From positions 4,823,001 to 4,887,000 of the forward strand of contig NZ_CP136336.1 in assembly GCF_032681285.1 (NCBI RefSeq): a stretch of 64,000 nucleotides of DNA, in the 5' to 3' direction. The position numbers and the translations under genes were made by a program. A model generated the notes under the pieces. The model had not been told where the DNA came from and did no database searches. It saw only the letters and a program-made list of their open reading frames with translations. This DNA comes from Piscinibacter gummiphilus. Lineage in GTDB: Bacteria; Pseudomonadota; Gammaproteobacteria; Burkholderiales; Burkholderiaceae_C. Below are positions 53,497 through 61,519 of this stretch, one piece after another (the first letter of the stretch is position 1; every line of letters starts with the position of its first letter).

Positions 53497-53533
53497 GGAG
53501 TCTCCTCGTGGATGTGTCAGGCGGCCCGTGTTG

Positions 53534-53559
53534 AAAAACTCGGGCAAAAGCTCGCCCGA
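53534..53559 (-). terminator. Intrinsic terminator between quiC and porin
   Basis: Minus-strand stem TCGGGC / GCCCGA with loop GAGCTTTT, followed by GTTTTTC. A further perfect 8-bp stem CCCGGGCG / CGCCCGGG (53560-53587) precedes it. Located about 70 nt after the quiC stop and 38 nt ahead of the porin start. The 133-bp gap has no gene. Confidence 0.75.
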
Positions 53560-53629
53560 CCCGGGCGCTGGGACCATGTCGCCCGGGGTGGTGGAAGGGG
53601 TGACGTGGGACCTTGTGGCGGTGCGAATC

Positions 53630-54517
53630 TCAGCCGCGCACGCGGCGCAAGCGAAGCTGGTTGGGCTGCGGCGCGGCGCGCCTCAGCACGTCATCGGCCA
53701 GCCACTGGGCCGAGCGCTCCGCGCGCTCGCAGACCATCGGCAATGGCATCTGCACGTAGTCGTCGTTGAAGACTTCGAAGCTGTAGTCGCCGTCGTAGCC
53801 GAGCGCATCGAGCCTTCGCACCATCTCCACCACGGCCGCGGTGTGCACGCCTTCGCCGGGGAAGACGCGGAAGGTGCGCGCGGTGGCCATGCGTTCCTCG
53901 AAGGTGCGGGCCTCCTGCCACATGAAGTCGGAGAGCTGCACGAGGAAGATCTTCTGCGGGTCGATCTCGTCGATGCCGTCGAGCGGTGTCTTCGCGGCCA
54001 GTGCATGGAAGGAGTCGAAACACAGGCCGAGGTTGGGGCAGTCGGCGCGGCAGACCACGTCCCACGCGGTGGTGTATTCGTTGACCGTGCGGCCCCACGA
54101 CAGGCCTTCGTAGGCGATGCGGATGCCGTGCGGGATGGCCAGCATGGCGAGCTTGCGCAGGTCGCGGGCGATGTGGTCGAGCTCGGTGCTGGCGTGCGTC
54201 GAGGTGGAGGAGCAGGCGAGAAGCACGTCGCAGCCAAGCGCGGCACACATCTCCAGCATCGTTTTCGCGATGTCGAGCTTGTAGTGGTGCAGGTGGCCGG
54301 AGAGGCCTTCGAAGTCGCGCAGCACCTGGAAGCCGGTGCCGCGCAGGCCGCTCGCCTTCACCGCGGCCACCGCGGCGCGCCAGCCCTGTGGGTGGCCGAC
54401 GAGGTCGTTGGCCTTGAGCATCACCTGGTCGAATCCGGCGGCGCGCATCGCGTCGAGCTTGGCCTCCAGCGGCCCGGCGAGGCTGATGGTGTCCATGCCG
54501 AAGCCCTGGATGCTCAT
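53630..54517 (-). CDS. quiC: Dehydroshikimate dehydratase, epimerase-like part of QuiC
   Basis: 295-residue TIM-barrel protein of the xylose-isomerase-like fold, matching the N-terminal half of QuiC1-type 3-dehydroshikimate dehydratases, which convert 3-dehydroshikimate to protocatechuate. Metal-ligand residues appear in order: Glu in I-A-Y-E-G-L-S-W-G-R, Asp in L-C-F-D-S-F-H, Gln in V-Q-L-S-D-F and Glu in Y-S-F-E-V-F-N-D. In Pseudomonas QuiC1 this domain is fused to an HPPD-like domain; here that second domain is a separate gene just upstream, overlapping by four bases. Catalysis is expected to reside here. Confidence 0.88.
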   Translation of the reverse strand: MSIQGFGMDTISLAGPLEAKLDAMRAAGFDQVMLKANDLVGHPQGWRAAVAAVKASGLRGTGFQVLRDFEGLSGHLHHYKLDIAKTMLEMCAALGCDVLLACSSTSTHASTELDHIARDLRKLAMLAIPHGIRIAYEGLSWGRTVNEYTTAWDVVCRADCPNLGLCFDSFHALAAKTPLDGIDEIDPQKIFLVQLSDFMWQEARTFEERMATARTFRVFPGEGVHTAAVVEMVRRLDALGYDGDYSFEVFNDDYVQMPLPMVCERAERSAQWLADDVLRRAAPQPNQLRLRRVRG

Positions 54518-55434
54518 GGCGCGGCTCCGCTCTGCACCAGCTCGAAGGCGACGCCGCCGAGGTAGGTCTTGGTGAGCGCGCCGCGGCGTTCGGTGTGGGC
54601 TGCATCGGTCTCGACGAACTCCATGCCGAGAGCACGCAGCGTGCGCACCGCCGCCAGCACGTCGGGCACGCCGAGGCCGATGCGCTGGAACTGCTCGGTC
54701 GGCGACTCCGCATCGAGCGGCGGCTCCACCAGCTGCAGCATGAAGCCGTTCGCCGGCTCGGTGGCGGGAGCCTGCAGCAGCTTGCCGGCGGGCATGATGC
54801 CGAAGCGTTGTTCGTCGGGGATCAGCGTGGTGCCGAGCAGCTCGGCGTAGAACTCGATCCAGTCGCTGCTGCGGCCGAAGCCGATGTACTGCACGACGCC
54901 GAAGAAGTGCAGGCCGTCGAGGCCCTTGGGTTGCTGCTCGGCCCCCACGATGGGCACGAAGTCCACGTCGTAGATCGAGAACTCGCGGTAGCGGTCGACG
55001 AAGTGGATGCGGCTGCCACCCACGCCGTGGATCGCGGGGATGTTGAGCTCCATCGCTTGCGGGTGGGTGGGGGCGTCCCAGCCGCCGCGGTCGAGCACCA
55101 GGCGGTGCACCTGGTTGGCGTTGCGCACGCGCAAGGCGATGGCGCTGAGCGTGGGCGTGGCGGGCGCGGTTTGCGGCGCATCGGCACCGGCGGTCGGGTG
55201 CGCGTTGACGACGATGTTGAGCCCGCCCTGCCGGTACAGCATCACCTCACGCGAGCGGTGCCGCGCGACGGGGCGAAAGCCCATCATCTCCAGCACCTGG
55301 CCCAGCGCCTGCGGCGCGGAGGTGGCGTATTCGACGAACTCGATGCCGTTGAGCCCTAGCGGGTTGTGTTCGTCGCTGAACGAGGCCTGCAGCGGCTCTC
55401 GCGCGCGAACGGGGTCGAGGAGCAGGTCGCTCAT
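54514..55434 (-). CDS. HPPD-like (VOC) protein, second half of QuiC
   Basis: 306-residue 4-hydroxyphenylpyruvate-dioxygenase-like protein with two VOC modules (about 30-150 and 170-300), corresponding to the C-terminal half of fused QuiC1 proteins. The first metal-ligand position of true HPPD (I-D-H in the second module) appears as G-L-D-G-L-H, so the canonical His may be missing and dioxygenase activity is doubtful. The final Glu region G-G-V-A-F-E-L-V is retained. Overlaps the epimerase-like gene by four bases (ATGA), so the two are made in equal amounts and may form a two-subunit dehydratase. Confidence 0.82.
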   Translation of the reverse strand: MSDLLLDPVRAREPLQASFSDEHNPLGLNGIEFVEYATSAPQALGQVLEMMGFRPVARHRSREVMLYRQGGLNIVVNAHPTAGADAPQTAPATPTLSAIALRVRNANQVHRLVLDRGGWDAPTHPQAMELNIPAIHGVGGSRIHFVDRYREFSIYDVDFVPIVGAEQQPKGLDGLHFFGVVQYIGFGRSSDWIEFYAELLGTTLIPDEQRFGIMPAGKLLQAPATEPANGFMLQLVEPPLDAESPTEQFQRIGLGVPDVLAAVRTLRALGMEFVETDAAHTERRGALTKTYLGGVAFELVQSGAAP

Positions 55435-55443
55435 GCATGCCTC

Positions 55444-56277
55444 CTAGTACTGCAGGCGGGCGACGGCGCGCAGGTGCTCGGGCGTCGTCGTCGGGAAACC
55501 GAAGAACTCGAGATAGGGCGGGATCATCTCGAACAGCATGTCGGTGCCGACCTGCACGCGGCAGCCGCGTGCCTTCGCGGCTTGCAGGAAGGCCGTCATC
55601 TCGGTCTTCATCACGACCTCGCCGACGAAGGTGCCGGGCGCGAGCCGCGCCACGTCGACGGGCAGCGGGTCGCCGGGGTTCATGCCCAGCGGTGTGGCGT
55701 TGACGACGAGGTCGAAGCCCTCGGGATCGCGTGCGCCGGTGCTGGCCTCCACCGACGGGAAGTGCGTGTGCAGGCGCTGCGCAAGCTCATCGGCCGATGA
55801 GGCGTTGACATCGAAGAGCGCGATGTGCGCGGCCTTTGCTGCGGCGAGCGACGCCGCGATCGCCGACCCCACACCGCCGCAGCCCACCACCAGCGCGCGC
55901 GCGCCCGCAAGTCGCAGCCCCTTGCGCTCGATGCCGCGCACGAAGCCGGTGCCGTCGAACTGGTCTCCGACGAGCTTTCCATCACGCAGCCGCTTCACCG
56001 CATTGCATGCGCCCGACACCCGCACGGCGGCCGTCGCCTCATCGAGCAGATCCACCACGCTCACCTTGTGCGGCATGGTGATCAGCGCGCCGCGCAGGTT
56101 CTCGAGTTGGAAAAGCCCCTTGAGCGCCGACGCGAAGGCTTCGGGCCGGCAGCCCATCGGCACGACCACGGCGTTGATGCCGGCCGATTCGAAGTACGGG
56201 TTGTAGACCAGCGGCGCCTTGAAGGCGTGCGTGGGGAAGCCGAGGTGGGCGATGACCTCGGTGCTGCCGTCGATCAC
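55444..56277 (-). CDS. Shikimate/quinate dehydrogenase (AroE family)
   Basis: 277-residue AroE-family Rossmann enzyme. Substrate-site sequences I-T-M-P-H-K-V-S (about 64-71) with catalytic Lys, and N-A-V-K-R-L and D-G-T-G-F-V-R-G (about 102-109). NAD(P) loop G-C-G-G-V-G-S-A (about 131-138), then F-D-V-N-A-S, where the Asp after the beta strand suggests NAD preference, as in catabolic quinate/shikimate dehydrogenases such as YdiB. In the catabolic cluster it probably oxidises quinate to dehydroquinate and/or shikimate to dehydroshikimate rather than making shikimate. Confidence 0.85.
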   Translation of the reverse strand: MIDGSTEVIAHLGFPTHAFKAPLVYNPYFESAGINAVVVPMGCRPEAFASALKGLFQLENLRGALITMPHKVSVVDLLDEATAAVRVSGACNAVKRLRDGKLVGDQFDGTGFVRGIERKGLRLAGARALVVGCGGVGSAIAASLAAAKAAHIALFDVNASSADELAQRLHTHFPSVEASTGARDPEGFDLVVNATPLGMNPGDPLPVDVARLAPGTFVGEVVMKTEMTAFLQAAKARGCRVQVGTDMLFEMIPPYLEFFGFPTTTPEHLRAVARLQY

Positions 56278-56299
56278 GATGAAGGGCTCCGTGAGTGGC

Positions 56300-57298
56300 T
56301 TACTTCCGCGCGGCCTCGATGTCGGCCAGCACGGCCTTCACCGTCGCCTCGCCCACGCTGGCGGTGTGCTTGGCGATCACCGGCTTGATCTTGTCGCGCA
56401 GCTTGGCCATCTCGGCGGGCGGCAGCTCGTTGACCTGCATGCCGGCCTTCTTCAGCGCATCGAGGATGCCGGCTGCCGCATTGCGCGACTGCTCACGCTG
56501 GAACTTCGCCGACTCCACCGCGGCGTCTTGCAGGATCTTGCGGTCGGCCGCGGAGAGCGAGTCCCAGAACTTCTTGCTCACCACCACCGACTGCGGGTTG
56601 TACTGGTGGTTCGTGAGCGTCATGTACTTCTGCACTTCGTTGAGCTTGGCGCCCTGGATGGTGGCGACCGGGTTCTCCTGCCCGTCGACGGCCTTCTGCT
56701 CCAGCGCGGCGTAGAGCTCGGGGAACGGCAGCGGCGTCGGGTTCGCCCCCAGCGCATTCACCCAGTCGATGTTGATCGGGTTCGGGATCACGCGCAGCTT
56801 GAGGCCCGCGATGTCTTCCACCTTGGTGATGGGCCGCTTGCTGTTGGTGAGCTGGCGAAAGCCCAGCTCGTAGTACGTGAGGCCGATGAGGCCCTTCTCT
56901 TCGAGCTTGGCGTGCAGCTGCGTGCCCACCGGGCCATCGACCACCGCCGCCACTTCCTTCGGGTTGGAGAAGAGGAAGGGGAAGTCGTAGACGGCGAAGT
57001 CCTTCACGATGCTCGCGAAGATGCCCGAGTTCATCGAGGCCATCTCCAAGGTGCCGCCTTGCAGCGCCGAGAGGTTGGCCTGGTCGCTGCCGAGCGCGCC
57101 GCCCGGGAACACGTTCACTTTCAGCTTGCCGCCCGACTTCGCCTCCACCAGCTCGGCGAACTTCTCCATGCCCTGCACGATGGGGTGGCCCTTGGCGTTC
57201 TGGTTCGCGAACTTGATGGTGCGGGTCTGCGCTTGTGCGGCGCCGAGTGTGGCCACGGCGGCGAAGGCGACGAGGCTCTTGAGCAGCATGCGTTTCAT
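56300..57298 (-). CDS. dctP: TRAP transporter substrate-binding protein DctP
   Basis: 332-residue periplasmic binding protein. Signal peptide about 1-23 (A-A-V-A-T-L-G-A-A-Q-A-Q). The DctP-fold features include I-K-F-A-N-Q-N, K-V-E-D-I-A-G-L-K-L-R-V (about 155-166) with the Arg that pairs with the substrate carboxylate, and the G-Q-E-N-P substrate-loop. Encoded right after dctM and before the AroE-like gene, hence it likely captures quinate, shikimate or an aromatic acid. It is similar to the second DctP at 60423-61418. Confidence 0.93.
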   Translation of the reverse strand: MKRMLLKSLVAFAAVATLGAAQAQTRTIKFANQNAKGHPIVQGMEKFAELVEAKSGGKLKVNVFPGGALGSDQANLSALQGGTLEMASMNSGIFASIVKDFAVYDFPFLFSNPKEVAAVVDGPVGTQLHAKLEEKGLIGLTYYELGFRQLTNSKRPITKVEDIAGLKLRVIPNPINIDWVNALGANPTPLPFPELYAALEQKAVDGQENPVATIQGAKLNEVQKYMTLTNHQYNPQSVVVSKKFWDSLSAADRKILQDAAVESAKFQREQSRNAAAGILDALKKAGMQVNELPPAEMAKLRDKIKPVIAKHTASVGEATVKAVLADIEAARK

Positions 57299-57328
57299 GG
57301 GGTGTCTCCGTAGGGGGTTGTTTGTGGG

Positions 57329-58609
57329 TCAGCCGTAGAACCAGCGGGCCGGCACCGTCACGAGCGCCGGGAAGAAGACCATCAGGAACATGACGGCGAA
57401 CTGCGCCAGCATGAAAGGCCACACGCCCTTGGTGACCTGGTCCATGCTGACCTTGCCGACGCCGGCCACCGTGCTGAGGACGGTGCCCACCGGGGGGGTG
57501 ATGAGGCCGATGGCGTTGTTGATGACGAAGAGCACGCCGAAGTAGACGGGGTCGATGCCGGCTGCCTTCACGAGCGGCATGAACACCGGCGTGAGGATGA
57601 GGATGGTCGGCGTCATGTCCATCGCCGTGCCCACGAGCATGGTGATCACCATGAGCATCACCAGCAGCAGCGTGGGCTGGTCAAGCAGCGGCTTGAGCAG
57701 GCTCGTGAGTTCGGCCGGCAGATTGGCCACCGTGATCATCCAGGCCGACACCATCGCCGCCGCGACGAGGAACATGATCACCGCCGTGGTCTGCGCCGCC
57801 GCGAGGAAGAGGCCGTAGAGCTGCGACAGCTTGAGTTCGCGGTAGACGACGGTCGAGACGAAGAGCGCGTACACCGCGGCGACGACGGCAGCCTCGGTGG
57901 GCGTGAACACCCCGAACTTGAGCCCGACCACCACGATGGCCGGCAGCACGAGCGCGAAGGTTGCGTCGCGCAAGGCGCGCAGCACCTCCGCGCGGCTGGC
58001 GCGCGGGGCGGGCTGGATCTTCTCCTTGCGCACCAGCACCCACCAGGTGAGCCACAGCGCCGCGCCCAGCAGCACGCCGGGCGCGATGCCCGCCATGAAG
58101 AGCTTGGAGATCGACACGTTGGCCGCCACGCCGAACACCACGAAGGCGATGCTGGGCGGGATGACCGGCGCGATGATGCTGGCCGACGACAGCAGGCCCG
58201 CCGATCGCGCGGTGTCGTAGCCCGCGCGATTCATCATCGGCAGCAGCAGCGCGGCGAGGGCGGCCGCATCGGCGACCGCCGAGCCCGAGAGCGCGGCCAT
58301 GATGACCGCCGCCATGATGCCCACGTAGCCCAGGCCGCCGCGCACATGGCCCACCAGCGTCATCGCGAAGTTGACGATGCGGCGCGAGAGCCCGCCGGCG
58401 TTCATGATCTCGCCGGCCAGCATGAAGAAGGGCACGGCCAGCAGCGGGAAGCTGTTGGCGCCCTCGATGGTGTTCTGCGCGAGGATCTGGGCATCGAACA
58501 TGTCGAGGTGCCACATGAGCGCGGCGCCGCACACGAGCAGCGAGAACGAGATCGGCACACCGAGCGCCATGGCGCCGAGCAGCGCGCCGAGGAAGATGGC
58601 GATGGTCAT
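57329..58609 (-). CDS. dctM: TRAP transporter large permease DctM
   Basis: 426-residue inner-membrane protein with about 12 helices, the ion-coupled permease of a tripartite TRAP transporter. Family features: L-A-V-P-F-F-M-L-A-G-E-I-M-N, G-G-L-G-Y-V-G-I-M-A, S-G-S-A-V-A-D-A-A (sodium-site loop) and I-T-P-P-V-G-T-V-L near the end. Overlaps dctQ by four bases. Confidence 0.95.
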   Translation of the reverse strand: MTIAIFLGALLGAMALGVPISFSLLVCGAALMWHLDMFDAQILAQNTIEGANSFPLLAVPFFMLAGEIMNAGGLSRRIVNFAMTLVGHVRGGLGYVGIMAAVIMAALSGSAVADAAALAALLLPMMNRAGYDTARSAGLLSSASIIAPVIPPSIAFVVFGVAANVSISKLFMAGIAPGVLLGAALWLTWWVLVRKEKIQPAPRASRAEVLRALRDATFALVLPAIVVVGLKFGVFTPTEAAVVAAVYALFVSTVVYRELKLSQLYGLFLAAAQTTAVIMFLVAAAMVSAWMITVANLPAELTSLLKPLLDQPTLLLVMLMVITMLVGTAMDMTPTILILTPVFMPLVKAAGIDPVYFGVLFVINNAIGLITPPVGTVLSTVAGVGKVSMDQVTKGVWPFMLAQFAVMFLMVFFPALVTVPARWFYG

Positions 58610-59151
58610 GGCTGCCCCTTGTCGGCAGGCTGGCCGTGCGGCATGTCGTCGGACTCGGCCACGCCGATCAGTTCACGCTCGGGCAATCGCCCCGTGACGA
58701 GCCGCAGAAGTTCGATCAGGATGAGGGCGCCGGCCAGCACTGCAAACACCACGCCGCTCGCATACAGCCAGGCCATCGGCACCTCCATCACGGCGCTGGT
58801 GGTCTCGAGGTTGATGACCGTCTGCTGCCAGCTGCCACGCCCCATCAGCCAGCAGACGTAGAGCATCAGCCCGTGCGCCGCCGCGAAGCACACCTTCTTG
58901 CCTGCCAATGGCAGGCGCGACACCAAGGCGTCGGTGCCCAGGTGCGCATGCTTGCGCACGGCCACGATGGCGCCGAGGAAGGTCATCCACACGAAGAGCC
59001 ATCGCGAGAGCTCTTCCGACACGGTGATGCCCGAGTTGAAGCCGTAGCGCAGCACCACGTTGCCGAACACCATCAGCACCATCAGCGCCAGGCAGGCCAC
59101 CATCAGCATGCCGAAAAGGCGGCACATCCCGTCGATCGATCTGTCGAGCAT
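58606..59151 (-). CDS. dctQ: TRAP transporter small permease DctQ
   Basis: 181-residue inner-membrane subunit with four helices. V-M-V-F-G-N-V-V-L-R-Y-G-F-N-S-G-I and S-E-E-L-S-R-W-L-F-V-W-M-T-F-L-G-A (about 27-62) are the DctQ signature. First gene of the dctQ-dctM-dctP-aroE-quiC operon; its start lies 19 bp from a TetR-type palindrome. Confidence 0.95.
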   Translation of the reverse strand: MLDRSIDGMCRLFGMLMVACLALMVLMVFGNVVLRYGFNSGITVSEELSRWLFVWMTFLGAIVAVRKHAHLGTDALVSRLPLAGKKVCFAAAHGLMLYVCWLMGRGSWQQTVINLETTSAVMEVPMAWLYASGVVFAVLAGALILIELLRLVTGRLPERELIGVAESDDMPHGQPADKGQP

Positions 59152-59169
59152 CGTTTGTCTCCGGTCGCG

Positions 59170-59183
59170 AGTTTGTACGAACT
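59170..59183. promoter_or_regulatory. Candidate TetR operator ahead of dctQMP
   Basis: AGTTTGTACGAACT is a near-palindrome (12 of 14 positions) centred on GTAC, 19 bp upstream of dctQ. An adjacent AACTGGTTAGTT repeats the AACT/AGTT half-sites. The tetR gene lies just upstream on the same strand. Confidence 0.5.
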
Positions 59184-59214
59184 GGTTAGTTTTATTGCTG
59201 GTGAAAACACCTAA

Positions 59215-59234
59215 GCCTCCGCTCTCGCGGAAGC
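59215..59234 (-). terminator. Stem-loop between tetR and dctQ
   Basis: Minus-strand GCTTCCGC-GAGA-GCGGAGGC, 8 bp with one G-T pair and a GNRA tetraloop, 20 bp after the tetR stop; followed by TTAGGTGTTTTC. Probable terminator or attenuator separating tetR from the transporter operon. Confidence 0.55.
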
Positions 59235-59253
59235 CGAGACAAGGAAAGGGAAA

Positions 59254-59934
59254 TCAGCCCTTGCGCACGAAGCGCACGATCATCTCGACCACGTTTTCGC
59301 GGCGCTCGGCGATGTAGGCCGGCGAGGCCATGTCGAGCTTGAAGATGAGGCCGAAGGTGTGGCGGTTGGAGACGTTGAAGAAGCTCAGCGCCGAGATCGA
59401 CGCGTGGATGTCGATCGGGTTCAGCCCCCTGCGGAAGAGGCCGGCCTTCACGCCGCGCTCGTAGAGGTTCTTGATCGCGGCGATCGCCGGGACGTTGAGC
59501 TCCTGGATGCGCGGGCTCTGCGCCAGGTATTCGCCGCGGTGGATGTTCTCCGACATCACGAGGCGGATGTAGTTCTCGTGGTGCAGGTGGTGGTCGAAGG
59601 TGAAGGCGACCAGGCGGCGCAGGCCTTCCTCGGGCTCCAGGTCCTGCAGGTGCAGCTCGGCCTCCACGTCGCGCACGCGCCTGTAGGCCTCTTCGAGCAC
59701 GGCAAGGTAGAGGCCCTCCTTGCTGCCGAAGTAGTAATAGATCATGCGCTTGGACGTGTTGGTCGCCGCGGCGATCTCGTCGATGCGCGCGCCGGCCAGG
59801 CCCTTCTCGCCGAACTCGGCTTCGGCCACTTCGAGGATGTTGGCCTTGGTGCGCTCCGGGTCGTTGGTGCGCGTCGGGGCGGCTTTCTTCGAGGCCGGCC
59901 GCGCAGCGCGCGAACGCTGTACTGGTTCGTTCAT
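59254..59934 (-). CDS. TetR family transcriptional regulator of the quinate cluster
   Basis: 226-residue TetR protein: helix-turn-helix I-L-E-V-A-E-A-E-F-G-E-K-G-L-A-G-A-R-I-D-E-I-A and T-N-T-S-K-R-M-I-Y-Y-Y-F-G-S-K (about 33-75), then a helical ligand domain. A basic N-terminal tail precedes it. Located between aroQ and dctQ; likely senses a cluster substrate and acts on the palindrome at 59170. Confidence 0.93.
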   Translation of the reverse strand: MNEPVQRSRAARPASKKAAPTRTNDPERTKANILEVAEAEFGEKGLAGARIDEIAAATNTSKRMIYYYFGSKEGLYLAVLEEAYRRVRDVEAELHLQDLEPEEGLRRLVAFTFDHHLHHENYIRLVMSENIHRGEYLAQSPRIQELNVPAIAAIKNLYERGVKAGLFRRGLNPIDIHASISALSFFNVSNRHTFGLIFKLDMASPAYIAERRENVVEMIVRFVRKG

Positions 59935-59970
59935 TCCGGCAGTTTAAGCGCCGGAATGCCCTGCCCCGCA

Positions 59971-60426
59971 TCAGGCCGCCTTGGCTTCCTTGGCCCATTC
60001 GGCCGCGGTGCGGAAGGCCGCCATGTACGAGCGCCACCCGAGCCCCTGCACGGTGCCTTTGACCGCCGACGAGATGATCGAGTGGTGCCGCCACACTTCG
60101 CGCGCCGCGATGTTCGACATGTGCACCTCGATCACCGGGAAGGGCATGGCCTTGATCGCGTCGTGCAGCGACACGCCGTGTTGCGTGAGGCCCGCCGGGT
60201 TCAGCAGCGCGCCGGCCGCGAGGTCGATGTTCTCGTGGAACTTGTCGACCAGCGCGCCCTCGTGGTTCGACTGGAAGGTCTCGATGTCGACCTCCAGCTC
60301 GCGCGCCAGCGCGCTGAGCTTCTCGTTGATCTCGGCCAGCGTCGTCGTGCCGTAGATGTGCGGCTCGCGGCGGCCGAAGAGGTTGAGGTTGGGGCCGTGC
60401 AGCACCAGGATCTTCGGCCGACTCAT
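59971..60426 (-). CDS. aroQ: Type II 3-dehydroquinate dehydratase
   Basis: 151-residue dodecameric-type dehydroquinase. L-H-G-P-N-L-N-L-F-G-R-R-E-P (about 9-22) with the flexible lid Arg and catalytic Tyr (I-Y-G), Q-S-N-H-E-G (about 53-58), N-P-A-G-L-T, and V-E-V-H-M-S-N (catalytic His, about 101). It converts dehydroquinate to dehydroshikimate, here in a catabolic setting. The start overlaps the stop of the second dctP by four bases. The biosynthetic copy would be elsewhere in the genome. Confidence 0.95.
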   Translation of the reverse strand: MSRPKILVLHGPNLNLFGRREPHIYGTTTLAEINEKLSALARELEVDIETFQSNHEGALVDKFHENIDLAAGALLNPAGLTQHGVSLHDAIKAMPFPVIEVHMSNIAAREVWRHHSIISSAVKGTVQGLGWRSYMAAFRTAAEWAKEAKAA

Positions 60427-61418
60427 GGCTTGCCCTTCGCCAGTTCGGCCTGGTAGAGCTTGACGATCGCCGGGTCGTAGCTGGCGGCGAAGCGCTCGGT
60501 CACCGGCTTGGCGATCGCGCCCATGCGCGCCTGCTCGGCCGGGCTCACCTCGTTGTACTGCATGCCCTTCGCCTGCAGCTCGGCCACCGCCTTCTGGGCC
60601 GCCGCGCGGCTCACCTGCCGCTGGTAGCTGCGCGCTTCGTTGGCTGCGTCGTGCAGGATCTTCTGCTCCACCGGTGAGAGCCTGTCCCAGAACTTCTTGC
60701 TGACGAGCAGGATGTTGGCCGCGTACACGTGCTGCGTGGCGCTCACGAACTTGTTCACCTCGAAGAACTTGTTCGACAGGATCACGGCGAACGGGTTCTC
60801 CTGGCCATCGACGGCCTTCGCTTCGAGCGCGCCGTAGAGCTCGGCAAACGGCATCGGCACCGGGTTCGCCTTGAAGGCCTTGAAGGTCTCGAGGAACACC
60901 GGGTTGGGGATCACGCGCAGCTTCAGGCCGTCGAGGTCTTCGGCCTTGGTGATGGGCCGCTTGCTGTTGGTGACGTTGCGAAAGCCCAGGTCCCAGTAGC
61001 CGAGGCTCACGAGGCCTTTCTCGGGCAACCTGGCCAGCAGCGCCTGGCCGAAGGGGCCGTCGAGCAGCGCATCGGCCTGCGCGTAGCTGCTCACCGCGAA
61101 GGGGAAGTCGATGAGGCCGAACTCCTTCACGATGCCCGCGAGCGAGGTGGTCGCCGGGGCCGACATCTCCTGCACGCCGCCTTGCAGCGCCGACTGCTGC
61201 TGCAACTCGTTGCCGAGTTGCGACGACGGGAACTCCTGCACCTTGAGCTTGCCGCCGCTCTTCGCGGACACGAGCTCGGCGAAGCGCTTGGTGCCCAGGC
61301 TCACGGGGTGGTCGGGGTTGTTGAGGTGGCCGAACTTGATCGTGCGGTCCTGGATGTCCTGTGCGCCGGCGGCGGTGAAGCTCAGCGCAAGCGCGGCAAG
61401 GGTGAAGAGGCGTTTCAC
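60423..61418 (-). CDS. Second TRAP substrate-binding protein DctP
   Basis: 331-residue periplasmic DctP-type binding protein. GTG at 61418 is chosen (V-K-R-L-F-T-L-A-A-L) because an AGGAG site lies 8 nt upstream and the signal peptide then begins correctly; the longer ATG frame would put the signal after 30 odd residues. The features (K-A-E-D-L-D-G-L-K-L-R-V, G-Q-E-N-P-F) match the other DctP in the cluster. No second DctQ/DctM pair is nearby, so it may share the single permease. First gene of an operon with aroQ and tetR. Confidence 0.92.
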   Translation of the reverse strand: MKRLFTLAALALSFTAAGAQDIQDRTIKFGHLNNPDHPVSLGTKRFAELVSAKSGGKLKVQEFPSSQLGNELQQQSALQGGVQEMSAPATTSLAGIVKEFGLIDFPFAVSSYAQADALLDGPFGQALLARLPEKGLVSLGYWDLGFRNVTNSKRPITKAEDLDGLKLRVIPNPVFLETFKAFKANPVPMPFAELYGALEAKAVDGQENPFAVILSNKFFEVNKFVSATQHVYAANILLVSKKFWDRLSPVEQKILHDAANEARSYQRQVSRAAAQKAVAELQAKGMQYNEVSPAEQARMGAIAKPVTERFAASYDPAIVKLYQAELAKGKP

Positions 61419-61491
61419 GGGCGAAGTCTCCTGTCGAGGCGGCCTTCGACGAGGCCGATGCGCGGCATGATGGAGCCCCAGGCTGAACGCC

Positions 61492-61517
61492 ATTCCGAAC
61501 TGGAATTGCATTCCGAA
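61492..61517. promoter_or_regulatory. IclR-type operator: three ATTCC/GGAAT half-sites
   Basis: ATTCCGAA (61492-61499), TGGAAT (61501-61506) and ATTCCGAA (61510-61517) form overlapping palindromes ATTCC-N5-GGAAT and GGAAT-N3-ATTCC. They end two bases before the iclR start and lie about 75 bp upstream of the divergent dctP gene, so one protein array could repress its own gene and control the catabolic operon. Confidence 0.72.
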
Positions 61518-61519
61518 TC

